A DNA stretch of 64,000 nt from Bacteroides thetaiotaomicron VPI-5482. Lineage in GTDB: Bacteria > Bacteroidota > Bacteroidia > Bacteroidales > Bacteroidaceae. The notes under the pieces are model-generated. The model had not been told where the DNA came from. It saw only the letters and a list, made by a program, of their open reading frames with translations, and made no database searches. Positions 1 to 9,118 of this stretch are shown here, in pieces (position 1 is the stretch's first letter; each line of letters opens with the position of its first letter). The stretch lies in contig NC_004663.1 in assembly GCF_000011065.1 (NCBI RefSeq), positions 3,658,001 to 3,722,000 of the forward strand, given 5' to 3'. The translations under genes and the position numbers were made by a program.

Positions 1-910
1 AGGAAACTTGAGCTAATACCTGAAAAGCCCCAAAACGATATCCCATCGACCTGCCCAACACAGGATAAGTACCTTCCGGAGAGATCATCTTTTCTTGTTG
101 ATCGGCATAACGGATCAATCGTTGTAACTGTACATCATAAAAATCGGCTCCTTCAACTTCATGCTTCTTCATAACTGACAATACATCTATCAACATAGGC
201 TGGATCACATAACTATTATAATAATCCAGATGGAAGTTGCGTCCGTCACCATACCAGCCATCTCCTTTGTACCATTCTTTATGTCTTTTTAATGCATAAT
301 GAATCGGGTTCAATTCACATTCACCTGTAAATTCCAATAGAGCAGCCTCAATTGTAGCAGAAAACATCAACCAGTTAGATTCTGAGGCTTTGATTCTACG
401 GGAAGCTTTCAGTTCTTTGATAATTCTCTCCTGAGTCACTTTATCCAACTTCGGCCAGATCTGATCCTTCGAACGTAATAACCCCTGTGCAAAAAAAGCC
501 GCATCTACCAATGGTTGTCCACCAGGTCCATCAAAACGCATATAATCCGAAGAATCCGGATTCACAGCATTGGATATAGATTTCACCACCAGGTCAGTAT
601 ATTTAGCACGGAGTTGTCCTTCTTTTGTGCCATCAGGAGGTAAGTTTAACCAAGCAGAAATGCCATTAAAGGAACGCCCTAAAGCTTCCAAATGTGTTAC
701 ATTCTTTCTAGTATTGCCATTATTCAATCCATCAAAGGTTTCAACAGGCATGTTCTTTCTCAGAGTATTCTGACTCAAGTTTGTATAAAAAGGATCAATG
801 ATTTTAATCATTGTCTTCACCCAGTATTCACGGTCCTTGCCCGGTTTTGCCTGAGCAAAACCGGTAAACAATAACTGGACCAAATATAATAATATTACTA
901 CTTTACGCAT
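1..910 (-). CDS. DUF2264 (GH154-type) family protein, 3' end outside window
   Basis: Last gene of the first PUL. An open frame from ATG at 910 runs off the left edge, giving the N-terminal 303 residues. It begins with a signal peptide ending near FTGFAQA. It then shows the conserved blocks of the DUF2264 alpha/alpha-barrel family: YMRFDGPGGQPLVDAAFF near residue 122, SNWLMFSATIEAALLEF near 172 and DGRNFHLDYYNSYVIQPML near 222. DUF2264 members include CAZy family GH154, with beta-glucuronidase activity reported for some. That would fit the GH105 and GH2 partners here, but the substrate is inferred. The gene follows the DUF4998 gene by 14 bp, so it is in the operon. Confidence 0.85.
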   Translation of the reverse strand, partial: MRKVVILLYLVQLLFTGFAQAKPGKDREYWVKTMIKIIDPFYTNLSQNTLRKNMPVETFDGLNNGNTRKNVTHLEALGRSFNGISAWLNLPPDGTKEGQLRAKYTDLVVKSISNAVNPDSSDYMRFDGPGGQPLVDAAFFAQGLLRSKDQIWPKLDKVTQERIIKELKASRRIKASESNWLMFSATIEAALLEFTGECELNPIHYALKRHKEWYKGDGWYGDGRNFHLDYYNSYVIQPMLIDVLSVMKKHEVEGADFYDVQLQRLIRYADQQEKMISPEGTYPVLGRSMGYRFGAFQVLAQVS

Positions 911-924
911 TCTTTCTATCCTCT

Positions 925-1599
925 TTATTTAATTTCAAATTCATCCGATTCACTATAGAAATAATCGATAGCAGTTTCTTCCGGCAAATAAACAGAACGA
1001 TAAATAATACGATCGCCTGCAAAATCATCTATCTTAATCTGCGTCTCGGGTGCTTTCAGAATCACCGTTTTATCCCCTCCATCAATGCTCGTATAAGTAA
1101 TTTCGGAACCAAAGAAAGTCGGTTCAAGCGAAGCTGCAAAAGTAATGGTCAACACATCGTTTTTTAAAACTGCCGTCTTTACTTTTGTATTAAACAACAA
1201 CTTCTCATAAACATCACCATATACAGTACAAGGAACTTCTGACATAATAGAAGAATTACCATGAGTATCATATGTGCAAACTTCAAATACATACGAACCT
1301 TCCGCCAAATCCTTCACTATAACCTGTGTTAGACCAGCCTTATCAGTTAATTGTAATTCAGTGGACCTCGTTCTGTTTTCCCAGAAGATTTTAGCTGTTT
1401 TAGCACGTGGATCAAGCAACTTCTGCCACTCAAGCATAGCTCGGTTACGTCCGGCATACGCTTTCAACGAATCCACTTTTCCTATATAAACAATAGGTCC
1501 TTCTTCAATAAACTCTTTATATGTTGCATCCATGCCATCACAAGACGCCAAAGTACCTATAAATAAAAATACAAGAGCAAAATTCTTAAATAGTCTCAT
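925..1599 (-). CDS. DUF4998 surface lipoprotein of the PUL
   Basis: 224-residue lipoprotein. The lipobox LASC puts the acylated cysteine at residue 20, followed by Asp-Gly, compatible with surface export in Bacteroides. The rest resembles DUF4998: a fibronectin-III-like region (about residues 35-125, with a block VDSLKAYAGRNRAMLEW) and a C-terminal beta-rich half. Such proteins sit next to SusC/SusD pairs and are taken to be accessory glycan-binding or anchoring proteins; no catalytic motif is visible. It is 24 bp downstream of the DUF4959/5000 gene and 14 bp upstream of the DUF2264 gene. Confidence 0.8.
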   Translation of the reverse strand: MRLFKNFALVFLFIGTLASCDGMDATYKEFIEEGPIVYIGKVDSLKAYAGRNRAMLEWQKLLDPRAKTAKIFWENRTRSTELQLTDKAGLTQVIVKDLAEGSYVFEVCTYDTHGNSSIMSEVPCTVYGDVYEKLLFNTKVKTAVLKNDVLTITFAASLEPTFFGSEITYTSIDGGDKTVILKAPETQIKIDDFAGDRIIYRSVYLPEETAIDYFYSESDEFEIK

Positions 1600-1623
1600 A
1601 GCATTATTTCTTTTTACTTATTA

Positions 1624-2838
1624 CTAATTATGCTTTGCACCGAAGAATGTTAGTTCGTGAAGATGCATGTAGCGTGTATTTCCCCAAGTGTTATTCGTCC
1701 TGAAACGAATGTAACGAACAGCAGGAGCATTATCCGGAATAATAAAATTCTCACCATTCTTTGCAGCTTCCTGATCTTCAGCTGTTAGAGCATCATTAAC
1801 ACCACCACCTGAAGGTTTCACTGATTCATATTCTGATAGCAATACCCACGAATCATCAAAGCTTCCATCCGGATTCGGATTAATACTTCCCCAAATTTCA
1901 AAATGTTTCGGATGACCAGCCTTGAACGTATTGCCATATTTACCCGGATAATAACGTGAAACCATCACAAAACGACTTAATTTATAATTCTCTCCCATAT
2001 CAAAAGTAAACCATTGAGGCATTACCGTTGTCGTCTTAGTCTGAAAGCAGGGGTCTGCATCTGTTATTCCATCCCAAAGTCGTGTCATATCATTCCCTTT
2101 TGTGACCTCATTCCATGAATGGCATTCATAAGAGTCGGTCGGTAAAGCCATCTTTCTGAACAAAGACTTATCACATTGTTCTTCATAAAGAGGAGTTTCA
2201 GTTACATACAATGTATCCGAAAGGTGCCCCCATCTATCCCTGACAAATATACCAAAATCTGTAGTAACAGCATCAAGACCACGTACATAAAAATCTCCAC
2301 CTTTAGCTTCAGTATAATGCATATATACCTGTGTCCAAATACCCTCTGCTTGTTTTTTTATAACGCCCAGTCCAAGTTTCGCTTTTTCCGGATTATCAAA
2401 ATTCACTCTGATACCGCCAAATGTTTCGGCAGAAACCAATGTTCCACGAACTTTCTGATAAGGAGGTGTATCAGGATTCACTTTCACGACTAACGGAGAA
2501 GACACAACCTCACCATAACTAACAGAATAAAGCTCAATATCATATTCCCCCTTAGTCGGGAAACCTTCCACTACCAAAGAATCTGTGTAGAAAGAAGCAT
2601 TAACTGTGCGGACCATGTTATCAACCTTATAACTGGCCCTAACATATTTCAGATTCTGATCATCCGGTAAGTCATAATAGATAATTGCCGCACCAGGCAG
2701 ATTCTTTACCGTTGCGTTCAACACCTGTGCCGGAGGCGTTGTACTTCCTGCCGGTTCATTCAAATCAGCATTATCAGCACAAGCAGCTAAAGCCACTCCT
2801 ATATAAAGCAAACCATATTTATATAATTTCTTCTTCAT
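1624..2838 (-). CDS. Surface glycan-binding lipoprotein (DUF4959/DUF5126/DUF5000 type)
   Basis: 404 residues. The lipobox ALAAC places the lipid at Cys19-20. An Ig/FnIII-like N-terminal part (about 40-120) and a middle part (about 125-220) match the DUF4959-DUF5126 arrangement. The C-terminal about 150 residues look like an F5/8 type C (discoidin, DUF5000) carbohydrate-binding fold: LWDGITDADPCFQT, QWFTFDMGENYKLSRFVMVS, and a final strand ending near LHELTFFGA. This architecture usually occupies the SusE/F position after SusD, which it does here with a 19-bp gap. Role inferred: holding glycan at the cell surface for the SusCD importer. Confidence 0.83.
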   Translation of the reverse strand: MKKKLYKYGLLYIGVALAACADNADLNEPAGSTTPPAQVLNATVKNLPGAAIIYYDLPDDQNLKYVRASYKVDNMVRTVNASFYTDSLVVEGFPTKGEYDIELYSVSYGEVVSSPLVVKVNPDTPPYQKVRGTLVSAETFGGIRVNFDNPEKAKLGLGVIKKQAEGIWTQVYMHYTEAKGGDFYVRGLDAVTTDFGIFVRDRWGHLSDTLYVTETPLYEEQCDKSLFRKMALPTDSYECHSWNEVTKGNDMTRLWDGITDADPCFQTKTTTVMPQWFTFDMGENYKLSRFVMVSRYYPGKYGNTFKAGHPKHFEIWGSINPNPDGSFDDSWVLLSEYESVKPSGGGVNDALTAEDQEAAKNGENFIIPDNAPAVRYIRFRTNNTWGNTRYMHLHELTFFGAKHN

Positions 2839-2857
2839 AACGTCTTAAATTTAAAGT

Positions 2858-4780
2858 TTACCACCCATAATTCTGTACCAGATTTTTATTCGAATATAAT
2901 TCTTTATCTAATATCGGCCAGAAATAGTTTCTTATTCTGAATTCTTGAGCATAAATCAATTGTTCTGTATAGTAATCCTCATTTGTACTATATTGAGTAT
3001 TCCATCCTGTAATAGGCTTATTTTGTTCCTGATATGCCAACTTCCATCGACGCAAATCCCAGAACCTCTGAGCTTCAAAGGCTAACTCAATACCCCGTTC
3101 TTGCTGGATAATCTCACGTCTGCCGTCTACTGTTTCATATTTCTTGTTATTCGTGTATGTATCCCAACTCTCTTCTACTCCTTCCAAACCTGCTCTTTCT
3201 CTGATCAAGTCGACCCAGGTCAGAACATCTGTTTTAGAAGCACCACTCTCATTCAAAGCCTCGGCATACAACAAGTATAAGTTTCCTAATCTCATCACTG
3301 GGAATGGATAAGTAATCTTGGTAAACCCACTAGTCTGTCCTACAACACTTTTAAAGTGAACTAGTTTTTTAGGCCATATACCAGTTTCATTCCATGAGTT
3401 TGATATCTGATTAGCAGCAGACTGTCCTTGCTTACATTGTACATAAATCGGCTTCGTTTCATCCGTTACACCCTGACCGAACCAAACTGCACCGTCAAAT
3501 CCTAAACTTGCATAGTAGCGAACTTCTCTGTCAAAATTGATACTGGCTGTTGTATATCCTTCTTTTATAAAGTATTTATCATCAGATGTTGCCTTTCTCA
3601 ATTCTAAGCGATCATCATAGTTCCAGGTTTTATCTTCCGTGATAGGTACTCCATTTTTTGTGTAGAATAAATCAGCTATTTTCAGAGGAACAGCCAGATT
3701 ACCACCAACACTTGCATTCCCTTCTTTTCCTGGTTCCAAACCGCGTGGAATCGCATGATCCTGCAATTGACCGATAATACTATTTGAATTAGCCCAGATA
3801 ATTTCCTGATTCCATTTCTCTGTTACAATATTACGGATATTCATTTTTGCCCGTGTCTGATCAGATATAGTGTACTCAAGAGAAGTATATTTATATAAAT
3901 CATGTCCCTGAGCCTTTAAAAATTCAATAGCTTGTTTACATGCTTCTGCTGCATCTATCCAACGTTGCTTCTTATCTTGTTCCGATTTGTTAGGATTAAA
4001 GATCTCAATGCCCCTTGAATCGGTATATCCTTTATAATCCGCGTTTCCATTAAATAAAGGACTGGCAGCAGTTACCATCACCTCTGCTCTTATAGCCATT
4101 GCAATTCCTTGAGTAATTCGTCCCAGTTCTTCCGCCTCATTCATTATCTTATCTGGTAAATGGTTGCTGTCGATAATTTCAGTCAATGTGTTAATCACAT
4201 AATCAAAACATTCATCTATTGTATTTCTAAAGACCTTTACCTCTTCTTCACCAGCATTCACCGGAATATTCTGGTCCATAATAGGAATCGGACCATACAT
4301 CCTGATCAACCAATAATGATAATAGGCTTTCAGAAAACGCACTTCAGCCGCCCAACGATCCTTTTCAGCCTGTGTCATATCAGGCACCTTCTGGATATTC
4401 TCTAAAAAAATATTACAGTCACTGATTCCCTGATATAAAGACTTGTTGTTTTGCTGATCGGCTCCCGTCCAGTAATCACAACGCGGTCTTGCCGAACTTT
4501 GCATATTATGTGAAATATACCAGGCATGCACGTGTGCTGCACTACGGAAAGACTCCGTAATATACAATTCATCACCACCGGCAATCGCAGGATTTGCCTC
4601 CAATAGTCCATGAGCTGGAAGATAGTAATAACAGGTAAACAGATATTTCTCTGCTTGCGCTCTCATTGTAAATGCATTATCGATTGTGGCGATATCATCC
4701 GGAACGATATCCAGAAATGAATCACAGGAGGATAAAACGATAATCAAACAATTCAATATTAATAATTGTAATTTTTTCAT
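2858..4780 (-). CDS. SusD/RagB-family outer membrane lipoprotein
   Basis: 640 residues with a lipoprotein signal peptide (VLSSC, Cys19). The SusD tetratricopeptide-like fold is recognisable from LKAYYHYWLIRMYGPIPI (about 150) and the C-terminal RagB/SusD blocks VMRLGNLYLLYAEALNESG and ELAFEAQRFWDLRRWKLA. SusD proteins cap the SusC barrel and hold the glycan during TonB-dependent import. The gene is 12 bp after the SusC gene, as expected for a SusCD pair. At 640 aa it is longer than the typical 500-600, leaving room for a specificity loop. Confidence 0.96.
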   Translation of the reverse strand: MKKLQLLILNCLIIVLSSCDSFLDIVPDDIATIDNAFTMRAQAEKYLFTCYYYLPAHGLLEANPAIAGGDELYITESFRSAAHVHAWYISHNMQSSARPRCDYWTGADQQNNKSLYQGISDCNIFLENIQKVPDMTQAEKDRWAAEVRFLKAYYHYWLIRMYGPIPIMDQNIPVNAGEEEVKVFRNTIDECFDYVINTLTEIIDSNHLPDKIMNEAEELGRITQGIAMAIRAEVMVTAASPLFNGNADYKGYTDSRGIEIFNPNKSEQDKKQRWIDAAEACKQAIEFLKAQGHDLYKYTSLEYTISDQTRAKMNIRNIVTEKWNQEIIWANSNSIIGQLQDHAIPRGLEPGKEGNASVGGNLAVPLKIADLFYTKNGVPITEDKTWNYDDRLELRKATSDDKYFIKEGYTTASINFDREVRYYASLGFDGAVWFGQGVTDETKPIYVQCKQGQSAANQISNSWNETGIWPKKLVHFKSVVGQTSGFTKITYPFPVMRLGNLYLLYAEALNESGASKTDVLTWVDLIRERAGLEGVEESWDTYTNNKKYETVDGRREIIQQERGIELAFEAQRFWDLRRWKLAYQEQNKPITGWNTQYSTNEDYYTEQLIYAQEFRIRNYFWPILDKELYSNKNLVQNYGW

Positions 4781-4792
4781 TTTATATCAGAT

Positions 4793-7700
4793 TTAGAATG
4801 TTAAATTTAGTCCAACATTATATACTCTCTGCACAGGGTAACCTAAACCGGCACCTGCCATTTCAGGATCCCAAAGTTTAAACTTGCTGAAGCACAATAA
4901 GTTGTTTCCTGTAACATAGAATCGAAGATTCTTAATACCGACTTTATTAGTTACCTTTTCAGGAATCGTATATCCGATTTCTAACTGTTTCAGACGCAAG
5001 AACGAACCATCACGCATGAACCATGTGCTCGTTTTACTATTATTTTCAATAGAAGTCGGGCTTAATCTCGGCCACACAGCATACGCATCTCTATTATCTT
5101 CCGACCAATGACTATCTGCAATAAACTTAGCAAGTGCATTATGGCCTACCCTATTTCCTACAACTTTCGTATCAACTGTATTAAAATACGGAGAAACATT
5201 ATTATAGTCAATCCAGAATGATTCTCTGGCCAATCCTTGGAAGAATACAGATATATCCCAATTCTTATATCCATAAGATGCACCAAAACCATATACAATT
5301 TCCGGCTCTTTCGGATATCCGATAGGTACTTGGTCGAGATCAGTAATCTTTCCGTCCTTATTTACGTCACGATATTTAATATCACCCGCACCATATTCTC
5401 CGAATTGTACAGGAGAGTTAGCCACTTCGTTATCGTCTACAAACAAACCTTCTGCAATATATCCCCAAGTTTGATTGGTAGGATAACCGACTTTTTGTTT
5501 CCACCATGCTCCCGGATATTCATAGTCTTCGTACACCATATATTCGCTAGTTGCATAAGTAAAGTTTCCTCTCAACTGCAACCATGATTTGTTTGCAAAA
5601 TATTTATTATAGTCCAGTGATAAGTCAACGCCACTTCCTTTAGCTTCACCTAAGTTTGCATAAGGCTGCACCCAAAGTCCCATAGATGCCGGAATAGAAG
5701 CGCGTTGCTGCAAAATACTCTTACGGCGTTCTGTATAGTACTCGGCTGTCACATTCAAGTCATCAAACAGAGTAAATTCAAGTGCAAAGTTGGTCTTAGC
5801 AGATTTTTCCCATGTAATTTCAGGATCAGAATAACGTTTCACTGAGATACCATCACGATGATAATCAAAGTTATATCCGAAATTTGCTCCATATTTACTA
5901 TCATTCATGTTAATATCGGACAGATACAAGAAACGCCCACTTCCGATAGCATCATTACCGACTATACCATAAGAAGCTCTCAACTTCAATTTGGACACAA
6001 CACTCTTAAACGGGTCCCAAAAAGATTCATTTGAAACAACCCATGCCAGACCAGCAGAAGGGAAGAAGCCAAATCGTTTACTTTTGTGGAAGCGTTCAGA
6101 ACCATTATAACCAAAGTTGAACTCTGCAAAATAACGATTATTATATGCATAAGTAAAACGACCGGATAAACCGACATTGCGATAAGGCAAAGATGCCTGA
6201 AGCGAGCCTGCATTTGGCTGAAGATTATTTCTCAACTGATAAACCAACAATCCGCCTACTCCGTGTTTTCCAAAGTCACGATTATAATTCAATGCTGCTT
6301 CAATATACATATTAGCTGTAATGCTTTTACCTCCCGGATCATAAATCAAATACTCCGAACCTTCATCCGGATTGATAATATCGATAGCATAATCACCAGT
6401 CAGATAATCATAATTAGTCATCTTATAATAATACGGATTCAGCTTACGTGAAACATCATAACTGGAAATACGGGAAGTATTGAACAATAAGCGGGCTGAT
6501 AAACCTTCTGTCAAGAATTTCAAGTCTTGCTTTACTTCAAACTGTGCACTCAGGTTAGAACGTCCTGATTCTTTATATCCCCTTACCATTTCTGCATATG
6601 GATTCAGATACTGTCCATTTTCAGCATTACCAAACAAAGTATGCTTAGTGTATGCATGAGCCTCATCTTTGGGATATTTGGCAGGAAACAATACCGGGTT
6701 ACTTTTCATAATCAGATTATACATGGCAGAACCACCATACAATGGACCATTATAATCATCAAATACACCACTTAAACGTACAATCAATTCTGTAGTTTTA
6801 GTAGCATTAATATTCACATTAGAGCGAAGAGTATAAACTCTCTGTTTAATGTTATTATTAAAATTGCTATTCTTATCAACCTCCAGAATACCATTATCCT
6901 GACTATAGGAAGCTGCCACATAATAACGTGCCACATCGCCACCACCTGTAATATTCAAGTTTACACGCTGGTTCATCGTAAAGTCCTTCAATAATTCCTT
7001 TCTCCAGTCCGTAGCCGGATAAATCACAGAACCGGAGCCAGGTACAGTATTGTCTATTTTCTCTTCGGAGTACATCAACGGCGCTAACGGATTACGTGTC
7101 AAATAGGCCTCATTGTGCAGACGCATATAAGTAACAGGATCTGCCAAGTCAATCTCCTGAGTTGGAGCAGATATTGAGTTCTCAACTCTCAAGCTTAATC
7201 GCGCCTTACCTTTCTGACCTTCTTTCGTCTTGACCAAGATAACTCCATTCGCACCACGAGCACCGTAAAGCGCTGTAGCAGTAGCATCTTTCATAATAGA
7301 AAAACTAGCGATATCATCAGGCTGCAAACGAGCTAAGTCAGTAGAAGTCAATTCAATGCCATCAATTAAAATTAAAGGGTCCTTTTTATAACCGAAAGTA
7401 GTAACACCACGAACGAAGAAAGAAGCATCATCTACACCGGGCTCACCTGTTCTTTGATAAGAAATCACACCTGCAATACGCCCGGCAAGTGCATTGGTCA
7501 AGTTACTCGACGGTGTTTTCAGTTCTGCAACTTTTACCGTTGAAATAGCTCCGATAACGCTTTCCTTTTTCTGTGTACCGAAAGCCACAACCTCAACTCC
7601 CTCCAACATCTGGGAATCTTCATACAAGATTGCATTTATCGTTGTTTCACTCCCTACTGTTTTGGTCAGTTTCACATAACCTACATAACTAAATTCCAGA

Positions 7701-7987
7701 ATAGCGCCTTTAGAAACGTTAGCCAATGTATAATTACCATCCAAATCAGTCACGACTCCGGTAGTCGATCCCTTCACCAATACAGATGCACCAATAATAG
7801 GTTCTCCATCTGTACCCAAAACCTTACCTTTAATCGTCATTCCTTTCTTTTGCTGCTGAATAGTCTGAATATCGTCAGCAGCATACACAACAGATACAGA
7901 AAGAAAAGAAAAAGCTGCCAGACATACGCCGGCGATCCATAGCCGCCTTTTCAGGCATGCACTTAAATCTCTTGTTTTTGTTTTCAT
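4793..7987 (-). CDS. SusC/RagA-family TonB-linked outer membrane transporter
   Basis: 1064 residues. Long signal peptide ending near SVVYA, then a carboxypeptidase-D-like domain (about 50-125, GKVLGTDGEPIIGASVLVKG), the TonB plug (about 130-260, with ALAGRIAGVISYQRTGEPG and KDPLILIDGIELTSTD) and a 22-strand barrel ending in a terminal aromatic (NVGLNLTF). It imports oligosaccharides across the outer membrane using TonB/ExbBD energy, with the adjacent SusD as lid. The extended N-terminus between signal peptide and CpdD domain is short, so there is no STN domain and no sign of anti-sigma control; the neighbouring HTCS is the likely regulator. Confidence 0.97.
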   Translation of the reverse strand: MKTKTRDLSACLKRRLWIAGVCLAAFSFLSVSVVYAADDIQTIQQQKKGMTIKGKVLGTDGEPIIGASVLVKGSTTGVVTDLDGNYTLANVSKGAILEFSYVGYVKLTKTVGSETTINAILYEDSQMLEGVEVVAFGTQKKESVIGAISTVKVAELKTPSSNLTNALAGRIAGVISYQRTGEPGVDDASFFVRGVTTFGYKKDPLILIDGIELTSTDLARLQPDDIASFSIMKDATATALYGARGANGVILVKTKEGQKGKARLSLRVENSISAPTQEIDLADPVTYMRLHNEAYLTRNPLAPLMYSEEKIDNTVPGSGSVIYPATDWRKELLKDFTMNQRVNLNITGGGDVARYYVAASYSQDNGILEVDKNSNFNNNIKQRVYTLRSNVNINATKTTELIVRLSGVFDDYNGPLYGGSAMYNLIMKSNPVLFPAKYPKDEAHAYTKHTLFGNAENGQYLNPYAEMVRGYKESGRSNLSAQFEVKQDLKFLTEGLSARLLFNTSRISSYDVSRKLNPYYYKMTNYDYLTGDYAIDIINPDEGSEYLIYDPGGKSITANMYIEAALNYNRDFGKHGVGGLLVYQLRNNLQPNAGSLQASLPYRNVGLSGRFTYAYNNRYFAEFNFGYNGSERFHKSKRFGFFPSAGLAWVVSNESFWDPFKSVVSKLKLRASYGIVGNDAIGSGRFLYLSDINMNDSKYGANFGYNFDYHRDGISVKRYSDPEITWEKSAKTNFALEFTLFDDLNVTAEYYTERRKSILQQRASIPASMGLWVQPYANLGEAKGSGVDLSLDYNKYFANKSWLQLRGNFTYATSEYMVYEDYEYPGAWWKQKVGYPTNQTWGYIAEGLFVDDNEVANSPVQFGEYGAGDIKYRDVNKDGKITDLDQVPIGYPKEPEIVYGFGASYGYKNWDISVFFQGLARESFWIDYNNVSPYFNTVDTKVVGNRVGHNALAKFIADSHWSEDNRDAYAVWPRLSPTSIENNSKTSTWFMRDGSFLRLKQLEIGYTIPEKVTNKVGIKNLRFYVTGNNLLCFSKFKLWDPEMAGAGLGYPVQRVYNVGLNLTF

Positions 7988-8004
7988 AATTATTAATAAA
8001 AAGG

Positions 8005-9087
8005 TTATTTCATTTTCAACATTTCAATACCAGCCATCAGGAATGCACCTACACCATACACTTCGGTCATGTCTTTAGTGACTTGTTCAGGAGCAGCGCT
8101 GACGGGCTGAACATATCCAAGCATGCCATCTTCATGGACATAGCTCTTCAATGCTTTCCATCCCTTTTGAGCAGCTTTCTTGTACTTCTTACCTTTCAGT
8201 ATCCCCTGATTAATTCCCCATCCCAAACCATAGACAAAGAACCCGGAAGCACTGTTTTCCGGCGAAGGATACGATTCGGGATCAAGCATACTCGCATGCC
8301 AAGAACCATTCTTATCCTGACATTTGATGACGGATGAAGCCATCTCTTTGTAGATATTCAGATAATAATTATAAGTCGGATGCTCTTTGGGAAGTGTTTG
8401 TAATAACAAAGGCAGTCCGGCAAATACCCAACCATTACCCCTCCCCCAAAACACTTTCTCACCGTTCTTCTCCTTTTTCGGGATGTACCTTCTGTCCCGG
8501 TAGTACAATCCTGCATCAGCGTCATATAAGGAATCTGTAGCTTCTCTAAACTCACGATCCATAAAATCCAGATAGTTTTTTTCAGGATACAGTTTGTTCA
8601 ACTGTCCATAGACAGGGGGAGCCATAAATAAAGCATCACACCATGACCAACGCTCCGACCAGTTTTTTGCACCTAACCATAAACGAGCTTTCGAAGGCTT
8701 AGCCACTATCGAATCTACTCGTGCGATAGTAGGCTGAATCATTACCGGATCATGATACTTCTCATACATACGGATATACATCTGTGCTATCACAAGATCA
8801 TCCGCATGGTAGAGTCTTTTCAAGAATCCCCAACGATGCTTTTTCCCTATCTGCATCAGAAAGTCATAATAGCGGGAATCTTGTGTGTAGTCTGCCCATT
8901 CCACCATGCCACGAAACAAAACTCCATTGGTCCATGCAAGATCATGATGCTTTACTTTCGTCTGATGATCTATCTGCCACATGGCAACTTTGTCGATTAA
9001 TGCGCGGTCCTGGTCTTTCTTACTTCTAGCATCAACAGTCGTAAAGACTGCAAACAAGGTTAAAATCAAAATTAGTGTCTTTCTCAT
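8005..9087 (-). CDS. GH105 unsaturated uronyl/rhamnogalacturonyl hydrolase
   Basis: 360 residues with an N-terminal signal peptide, so probably periplasmic. The (alpha/alpha)6 family GH105 is indicated by HADDLVIAQMYIRMYEKY (about 95), WCDALFMAPPVYGQL (about 149), VFWGRGNGWVFAG (about 215) and SASGFFVYGLGWGI (about 275). The Asp of HADD and the Asp of WCDA correspond in order and spacing to the two aspartates used for vinyl-ether hydration in the YteR/UGH group (established for the family). It removes delta-4,5-unsaturated uronic acid left by a polysaccharide lyase. No lyase is in this window, so the lyase must be elsewhere or the substrate is already cleaved. Confidence 0.92.
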   Translation of the reverse strand: MRKTLILILTLFAVFTTVDARSKKDQDRALIDKVAMWQIDHQTKVKHHDLAWTNGVLFRGMVEWADYTQDSRYYDFLMQIGKKHRWGFLKRLYHADDLVIAQMYIRMYEKYHDPVMIQPTIARVDSIVAKPSKARLWLGAKNWSERWSWCDALFMAPPVYGQLNKLYPEKNYLDFMDREFREATDSLYDADAGLYYRDRRYIPKKEKNGEKVFWGRGNGWVFAGLPLLLQTLPKEHPTYNYYLNIYKEMASSVIKCQDKNGSWHASMLDPESYPSPENSASGFFVYGLGWGINQGILKGKKYKKAAQKGWKALKSYVHEDGMLGYVQPVSAAPEQVTKDMTEVYGVGAFLMAGIEMLKMK

Positions 9088-9118
9088 AAGTATAATATAT
9101 AGTTTTGCTATTTAGTTG